From the NCBI GenBank assembly GCA_035720945.1, contig DASTNK010000146.1, positions 1 through 27,715 of the forward strand: a stretch of 27,715 nt of DNA. Direction: 5' to 3'. The notes beneath the pieces are model-generated. The model had not been told where the DNA came from. It was given only the letters and a program-made list of their open reading frames with translations, and ran no database searches. The position numbers were made by a program, and so were the translations under genes. The stretch is from SCQX01 sp035720945 (GTDB taxonomy: Bacteria; Pseudomonadota; Gammaproteobacteria; Burkholderiales; Burkholderiaceae_B). This document shows positions 23,009 to 27,715 of this stretch, piece after piece (position 1 is the first letter of the stretch; the number at the start of each line of letters is the position of its first letter).

Positions 23009-23449
23009 ATGTACCGACCTTTGTTTGTTCGCGACATATTCGCCGAGTTGGATCGTCTGCAGCGCGAGATGCAGGAGGCGTTTGAACTTTCACCCAGCAT
23101 CCGCGGTCTTGGTCGCGGCGGTTTCCCCGCGTTAAATGTGGGCGGAACGCCACAATCGGTGGAGGTCTACGCCTTTGCACCAGGTCTCGATCCTTCCACG
23201 ACGGAAGTGAGCCTGGACCGTGGCCTGCTAACTATCGCCGGTGAACGGAAATCAGAACTTCCTTCGGGGGACGATGATAAAGCCACCGTACACATCAATG
23301 AGCGTTTTGGCGGCCGGTTCCGGCGAGTTGTGAGCGTGTCCGACGACGTGGATCCCAGCACTGTATCCGCCGACTACCATGACGGTGTGCTGCACATTCA
23401 CATGAAGCGCCAAGAATCGGCCCAGCCTCGGCGCATTACCGTGCAATGA
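23009..23449 (+). CDS. small heat-shock protein Hsp20 (second of three)
   Basis: 146-residue cytosolic holdase. N-terminal arm MYRPLFVRDIFAELDRLQRE, then the alpha-crystallin domain (SVEVYAFAPGLDPSTTEVSL, LLTIAGERKS, RFGGRFRRVVSVSDDVDPST, HDGVLHIHMKR) and C-terminal RRITVQ with an IxV tail motif. The conserved A-x-x-x-G-L pattern of class A bacterial Hsp20 (FAPGLD) is present. The start at 23009 is set by a strong AGAGGAG 6 nt upstream; the longer open frame overlaps the promoter. It is the first gene of a sigma-32-driven pair; the next gene starts 16 bp downstream. Tandem, dissimilar Hsp20 pairs often form mixed oligomers. Confidence 0.93.
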   Translation: MYRPLFVRDIFAELDRLQREMQEAFELSPSIRGLGRGGFPALNVGGTPQSVEVYAFAPGLDPSTTEVSLDRGLLTIAGERKSELPSGDDDKATVHINERFGGRFRRVVSVSDDVDPSTVSADYHDGVLHIHMKRQESAQPRRITVQ

Positions 23450-23465
23450 TATCGGAGAATCAATC

Positions 23466-23879
23466 ATGAGCGATACGACTGCAATTACCAAAAACGAACA
23501 GACTTCCCGCGTTGCGCCGACGCGAAACGACACGACTCAGCGCAACGATGAGGCCCTGATGCCTCCGGTGGATGTGATCGAAGACAGCACCGGTATTACG
23601 CTACGTGCTGATCTGCCGGGCGTGCCTAAAGACGGGCTCAAACTGCAGGTGGAGTCCAGCACGCTGACGATTGAGGGTGAAGTGAGCATTCCCATGTTGG
23701 AAAGCATGGAGGCGACTTATATCGAGGTCGGCCTGCCCCGCTTCCGGCGAGTCTTCACGTTGTCCAAGGAACTCGATACGGGCAAAGTGTCCGCCGAACT
23801 CAACCATGGTGTGCTGAGCCTGCGTATTCCGAAGGCCGAGCATGCCCAGCCGCGCCGAATCGACATCAAGGTAAGCTAA
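23466..23879 (+). CDS. small heat-shock protein Hsp20 (third of three)
   Basis: 137 residues with a Thr/Asn-rich, disordered-looking N-terminus (about 1-32) and an alpha-crystallin domain (PPVDVIEDSTGITLRADLPG, KLQVESSTLTIEGEVSI, PRFRRVFTLSKELDTGKVSA, NHGVLSLRIPK), ending RRIDIKVS with a proper IxI motif. A GGAG site lies 10 nt upstream of the ATG. It is translated with the preceding hsp20 from the same sigma-32 promoter. A GC-rich hairpin without U-tract follows at 23887-23912. Confidence 0.93.
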   Translation: MSDTTAITKNEQTSRVAPTRNDTTQRNDEALMPPVDVIEDSTGITLRADLPGVPKDGLKLQVESSTLTIEGEVSIPMLESMEATYIEVGLPRFRRVFTLSKELDTGKVSAELNHGVLSLRIPKAEHAQPRRIDIKVS

Positions 23880-23886
23880 GACGAGC

Positions 23887-23912
23887 CGCCGCCCTTCGCG
23901 TGAGGGGCGGCG
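23887..23912 (+). terminator. GC-rich hairpin after the hsp20 pair
   Basis: CGCCGCCC (23887-23894) pairs with GGGCGGCG (23905-23912) 8 bp after the last hsp20 stop. No run of T follows, so it may stabilise the 3' end or act only as a weak terminator. The remaining space to 24024 shows no gene. Confidence 0.45.
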
Positions 23913-24034
23913 TCAGCCCCGAGGCCTTCGAGCAGGCCGCGGCGTGAGGCGGGCAAGTGTCTCAAAACACCAGCATCCTGTCCGAATGACAGCAGCCACC
24001 TCTCACGAATTCAGCCATACCCCACCGGATACCA

Positions 24035-24068
24035 AAAAACCCCGCCTTCCTATGAAGACGGGGCTTTT
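24035..24068. terminator. icd terminator
   Basis: CCCCGCCTTC (24040-24049) pairs with GAAGACGGGG (24054-24063) around CTAT with one mismatch. The A-run 24034-24039 becomes a U-tract for the leftward icd transcript, and TTTT at 24065-24068 could serve rightward transcripts from hsp20. The stop of icd is 36 bp upstream. Confidence 0.85.
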
Positions 24069-24098
24069 CCAGACCTTAAAGGATCAGGCTAAAAACAC

Positions 24099-25355
<1,257 letters not shown>

Positions 25356-25904
25356 GGGTGCTCCTGTTGCTCCGGAAATCGAATGAGGTGAAACCACGCC
25401 AGGCATGGCGCCGGCAACCCGCCCAGCCACGCCTGTGCGGCCGAGCAAATGAAAACTGAATGAAAAACAATGTGGCGCCGCGCCTGGCGCGCTATCCCGC
25501 AAAACACCGCGGGACAGCGCGCCAGCGGGCGACGAGACGCCATTATGGGCGCAAACCCGCCCCCAATACAACGAACACGGCCCAACAGCGGCAAGTCTTA
25601 TATAAGAGTGCTAGTGTAGCGTACTTTCGGCACGCTTTTACGGTGGTGTCCTCTCTTGAATGCCACTACCCCCTCCCCGGGCGCCAGTGTGCCACTTGGT
25701 TGGTTCGAGCAGTCAAATTCAGAAGCGAGGCAACCAGATAGCGCTGATTCGGGTGCTATCGCGGGGATTCACCATGCGGCGGACACGTCCAACGCACAGA
25801 TACATGCGGTGCGGTGACCTGCTCATGGGATTCCTGACAGCGGCAGACTCGGACGGACCCGGCCCGCAATCGTTAAAATGCTTTTTTAAAGTTCGAGCTC
25901 TTCC
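25356..25904. other. 549-bp intergenic region between icd and the DUF1841 gene
   Basis: Divergent control region for icd and the next gene. An open frame at 25460-25741 on the plus strand has no family-like sequence and no ribosome site, so I do not call it. An AT-rich patch lies at 25597-25625 (TATATAAG within it). TAAAAT at 25874-25879 could be a -10 box for the DUF1841 gene, but no -35 box is clear. No convincing icd promoter can be picked by eye. Confidence 0.5.
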
Positions 25905-26333
25905 ATGTTCAATCCGTCACGCGACCAGGCCCGGCAGTTCTTCATCGATGCCTGGCAAAAGCACAGGGCCGCCAACATCGTCACACCCCTGGAGGCCATG
26001 GCGGTGCAATGGGTCGAACAGCATCCGGAATATCACGCCGATCTCGAACGCCCCGATGCGCTGGCCGCCGAATACCCGGTCGAGCAAGGCCGCACCAACC
26101 CTTTCCTGCATCTGTCCATGCATCTGGCGATCGCGGAACAATTGTCCATAGATCAACCACCCGGCATCGTGGCGGCGCACCGGCTCCTGCTGGCCACGCG
26201 CGACCCGCACCAGGCGGCGCATGAAATCATGGAATGCCTGGGCGAAGTGGTATGGGAAGCACAGCGCCTGGGCAGGCCATTCGACAACGATACGTACCTG
26301 GACCTGATCCGCCGGCGCGCCACGCGCGACTAG
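25905..26333 (+). CDS. DUF1841 family protein
   Basis: 142-residue conserved cytosolic protein found in beta- and gammaproteobacteria; function unknown. Family features seen: N-terminal MFNPSRDQARQFFIDAWQKH, PLEAMAVQWVEQHPEYH, NPFLHLSMHLAIAEQLSIDQPPG (two conserved His in the helix) and the C-terminal HEIMECLGEVVWEAQRLGRP with DNDTYLDLIRRR. The conserved His/Glu pattern hints at a metal site, but this is not established. The stop codon lies inside a hairpin (26330-26360). Confidence 0.9.
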   Translation: MFNPSRDQARQFFIDAWQKHRAANIVTPLEAMAVQWVEQHPEYHADLERPDALAAEYPVEQGRTNPFLHLSMHLAIAEQLSIDQPPGIVAAHRLLLATRDPHQAAHEIMECLGEVVWEAQRLGRPFDNDTYLDLIRRRATRD

Positions 26334-26360
26334 TGTCCTGTTAGTCAAACAGAACACTAG
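26330..26360 (+). terminator. hairpin over the DUF1841 stop codon
   Basis: CTAGTGTCCTGTT (26330-26342) pairs with AACAGAACACTAG (26348-26360) with one mismatch around AGTCA. It includes the TAG stop (26331-26333) and has no T-run, so it probably supports the true terminator just downstream. Confidence 0.4.
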
Positions 26361-26377
26361 GCATGACGTCCGCCAAA

Positions 26378-26425
26378 AAAACAAACCGCCCCCACCGTGC
26401 GATAACGGCGGGGGCGGTTTGTTTT
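26378..26425. terminator. bidirectional terminator between DUF1841 and cytochrome genes
   Basis: A 20-bp stem with one mismatch (26378-26398 with 26405-26425): AAAACAAACCGCCCCC on the left, GGGGGCGGTTTGTTTT on the right, CCGT/ACGG at the tip. A-rich left and T-rich right ends serve both converging genes. Confidence 0.92.
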
Positions 26426-26445
26426 CGCGCGCGGTAGTCGGCCGC

Positions 26446-26808
26446 CTACCTGGCGTTGGACAGGGGCGATGGCAGGCTGGAGATCCAGGCCGCGATATTG
26501 GAGATGTCGGCGCTGGACAACGACATGGCCATGCCGCCCATGATGGGATTCTTGCGGATGTTGGCTGTTGCCGGCGCGCCCTTCTGCCCACGCTGGTACG
26601 CATGCAGCGCATGGGCGATATAGTCGGCATGCTGGCCCGCCAGGATGGGGTAGGCCGGGCTGACGGGGGATTTGGCATCGGCGCCATGGCACGATGCACA
26701 GGCGTGCGTCTGGAAGGCGAGCTTGCCGGCCGCGATGTCGCCCGCATGAGCCACGGACCCAGCAGCAACCAGGGAGGCGCCCGCCAGAGCAAGGAGAAGT
26801 TTTTTCAT
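26446..26808 (-). CDS. periplasmic monohaem cytochrome c (class I)
   Basis: 120-residue precursor with a Sec signal MKKLLLALAGASLVAAGSVAHA cut after AHA; the mature part is about 98 residues. One haem site CASCH (C37, C40, H41); the distal Met is probably in IMGGMAMSLSSADI. The closing helix ADISNIAAWISSLPS is typical of the c4/c5-like short cytochromes. It follows the second cytochrome gene by 13 bp in the same direction, so the two are an operon. The partner oxidase or dehydrogenase is not in the window. Confidence 0.92.
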   Translation of the reverse strand: MKKLLLALAGASLVAAGSVAHAGDIAAGKLAFQTHACASCHGADAKSPVSPAYPILAGQHADYIAHALHAYQRGQKGAPATANIRKNPIMGGMAMSLSSADISNIAAWISSLPSPLSNAR

Positions 26809-26821
26809 TTGGGCACCCGGA

Positions 26822-27178
26822 TTATTTCTTGAGACTGGAGTAGTAAGCCGCTATGTCAGCCATGTCTTGCGGGGACAGGCTCTTGGCAATGGCTTCCATC
26901 GTCGGGAAAGTGCGGGCGCCGCTGGCGTATTCCTTGAGCGCGGCGATGATGTACTCTGCATTCTGACCAGATATCTTCGGCACATGGTAGACCTCTGGAA
27001 AGCTGGCCTTGTAGCCCTCGATGCCATGGCAACCGATGCACATGGACGTCTTGCCCAATGCGGCTTTCGCATTTCCAACCGGCGCGGCGCTGGCTGCGAC
27101 AGCCTGGCCTGCCAACCCACAGGAGGCCGCTACGGCCAATGCGGACAACGCGCGCTTAAAGGATATTCGCAACTTCAT
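26822..27178 (-). CDS. periplasmic monohaem cytochrome c (class I)
   Basis: 118-residue precursor starting MKLRISFKRALSALAVAASC, with a signal peptide ending near AVAAS. Haem-binding CIGCH (C47, C50, H51) and the probable ligand Met in FPTMEAIAKSLSPQDM. It ends in the usual helix ADIAAYYSSLKK. Related in plan to the downstream cytochrome but not a near-identical duplicate (CIGCHGIEG against CASCHGADA). An AAGAG site lies upstream of the ATG at 27176-27178; the much longer frame to 27598 overlaps the divergent MoxR gene and is not coding. Confidence 0.92.
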   Translation of the reverse strand: MKLRISFKRALSALAVAASCGLAGQAVAASAAPVGNAKAALGKTSMCIGCHGIEGYKASFPEVYHVPKISGQNAEYIIAALKEYASGARTFPTMEAIAKSLSPQDMADIAAYYSSLKK

Positions 27179-27286
27179 GTTAGCTCTTGTTTGGCGGTAG
27201 ATGAAAAGTCTATCAATGACGAGTCGAATCGATGATCCGTTGAGATTGTACGATAATTGTAGCGAACCTATACAGAACAGCCCTTC

Positions 27287-27303
27287 GGCCCGCATGGCGG
27301 GCC
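27287..27303 (+). promoter_or_regulatory. hairpin in the leader of the MoxR gene
   Basis: GGCCCGC (27287-27293) and GCGGGCC (27297-27303) are perfect 7-bp arms around ATG, ending about 20 bp before the MoxR start. No U-tract follows. It could affect translation initiation. The rest of the 144-bp divergent region has no clear sigma-70 promoter. Confidence 0.3.
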
Positions 27304-27322
27304 AACACAACGGAACGAGACC

Positions 27323-27715
27323 ATGCCCTCTCAAGCCTCTGCACTTCCCGTCGAACGTTTCAACGGAACCGACCGCTATGTCGCCACCGACGACCTGAAA
27401 CTGGCCGTCAACGCGGCGCTGACGTTGCAACGCCCGCTGCTCATCAAGGGCGAGCCCGGCACGGGGAAGACCATGCTGGCCGAGGAAGTGGCGCGGGCGC
27501 TTGAGCGCCCATTGATCCAATGGCACATCAAATCGACCACGAAGGCGCACCAGGGTCTGTACGAATACGACGCCGTGTCGCGCCTGCGCGACTCGCAACT
27601 GGGTGACGAGAAAGTACGCGACATCGGCAACTACATCGTCAAGGGCGTGCTGTGGCAGGCTTTCGACGCCCCCGAGCCATCGGTCGTGCTGATCGACGAA
27701 ATCGACAAGGCCGAC
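27323..27715 (+). CDS. MoxR-family AAA+ ATPase, N-terminal part (cut by window end)
   Basis: 131 residues present. Starts MPSQASALPVERFNGTDRYV. Walker A GEPGTGKT is at residues 43-50 and Walker B VVLIDEIDKAD closes the window. The segment IQWHIKSTTKAHQGLYEYDAV between them is typical of the MoxR branch that partners von Willebrand factor A (CoxE-like) proteins and acts as a chaperone in metalloenzyme assembly. The partner gene would lie beyond 27715. Divergent from the two cytochrome c genes. Confidence 0.92.
   Translation, partial: MPSQASALPVERFNGTDRYVATDDLKLAVNAALTLQRPLLIKGEPGTGKTMLAEEVARALERPLIQWHIKSTTKAHQGLYEYDAVSRLRDSQLGDEKVRDIGNYIVKGVLWQAFDAPEPSVVLIDEIDKAD

Noticed and set aside
19785..23879. 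Transmissible locus of stress tolerance (LHR/tLST) type island
   Set aside because: Several Hsp20 genes fit that idea, but clpK/clpG, yfdX, hdeD, trx, kefB and ftsH partners are all missing, so only a general heat-shock island is supported.
25460..25741. 93-codon frame between icd and DUF1841
   Set aside because: Arg/Thr-rich, no ribosome site, no recognisable domain; the region is better read as control sequence.
26822..27598. 258-codon version of the cytochrome c gene
   Set aside because: The first 140 codons run antisense through the MoxR gene and the divergent promoter region; the signal peptide marks the start at 27178.

Overview
The window looks like a chromosomal segment of a high-GC betaproteobacterium of the Alcaligenaceae (Bordetella/Achromobacter relatives). 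This is inferred from the core-gene run serS - rarA - lolA - ftsK / trxB - Smr, from a DUF1841 gene, and from the style of the catabolic and regulatory genes. No rRNA, tRNA or CRISPR array was seen.

Layout. 1-7381: housekeeping block. serS (start of gene only), rarA, lolA and ftsK read leftward; ftsK and lolA overlap. trxB, an Smr-domain gene and an EmrE-type efflux gene read rightward from a 44-bp divergent promoter region, closed by a strong terminator at 7471-7520. 7684-12783: a leftward four-gene catabolic cluster of type III CoA-transferase, IclR regulator, acyl-CoA dehydrogenase and acyl-CoA synthetase, with two AT-rich palindromes upstream that look like IclR operators. Together the genes would activate an unknown carboxylic acid as its CoA thioester and desaturate it. 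12998-18970: an unidentified polytopic membrane protein, a VOC/glyoxalase-fold protein beside a WYL (YafY-type) regulator, a rhomboid protease fused to a C-terminal propeller-like domain, a decayed IS3-family transposase fragment, and a ClC chloride channel/antiporter.

19050-24116 is the accessory part. A second, diverged copy of the last codons of icd plus its terminator lies about 4.95 kb downstream of the real icd end. The interval between them holds a frameshifted small gene behind a long palindrome, decayed sequence, three small heat-shock protein (Hsp20) genes and a complete IS66-family insertion sequence with perfect 26-bp inverted repeats and an 8-bp target duplication. I read this as the remains of an element integrated at the 3' end of icd; no integrase remains. 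The second and third hsp20 genes sit behind a near-consensus heat-shock sigma-32 promoter. Their predicted leader forms a hairpin whose loop is complementary to the ribosome binding site.

24099-27715: icd (NADP isocitrate dehydrogenase), a DUF1841 gene, a bidirectional terminator, two periplasmic monohaem cytochrome c genes, and the start of a MoxR-type AAA ATPase gene cut by the window edge.
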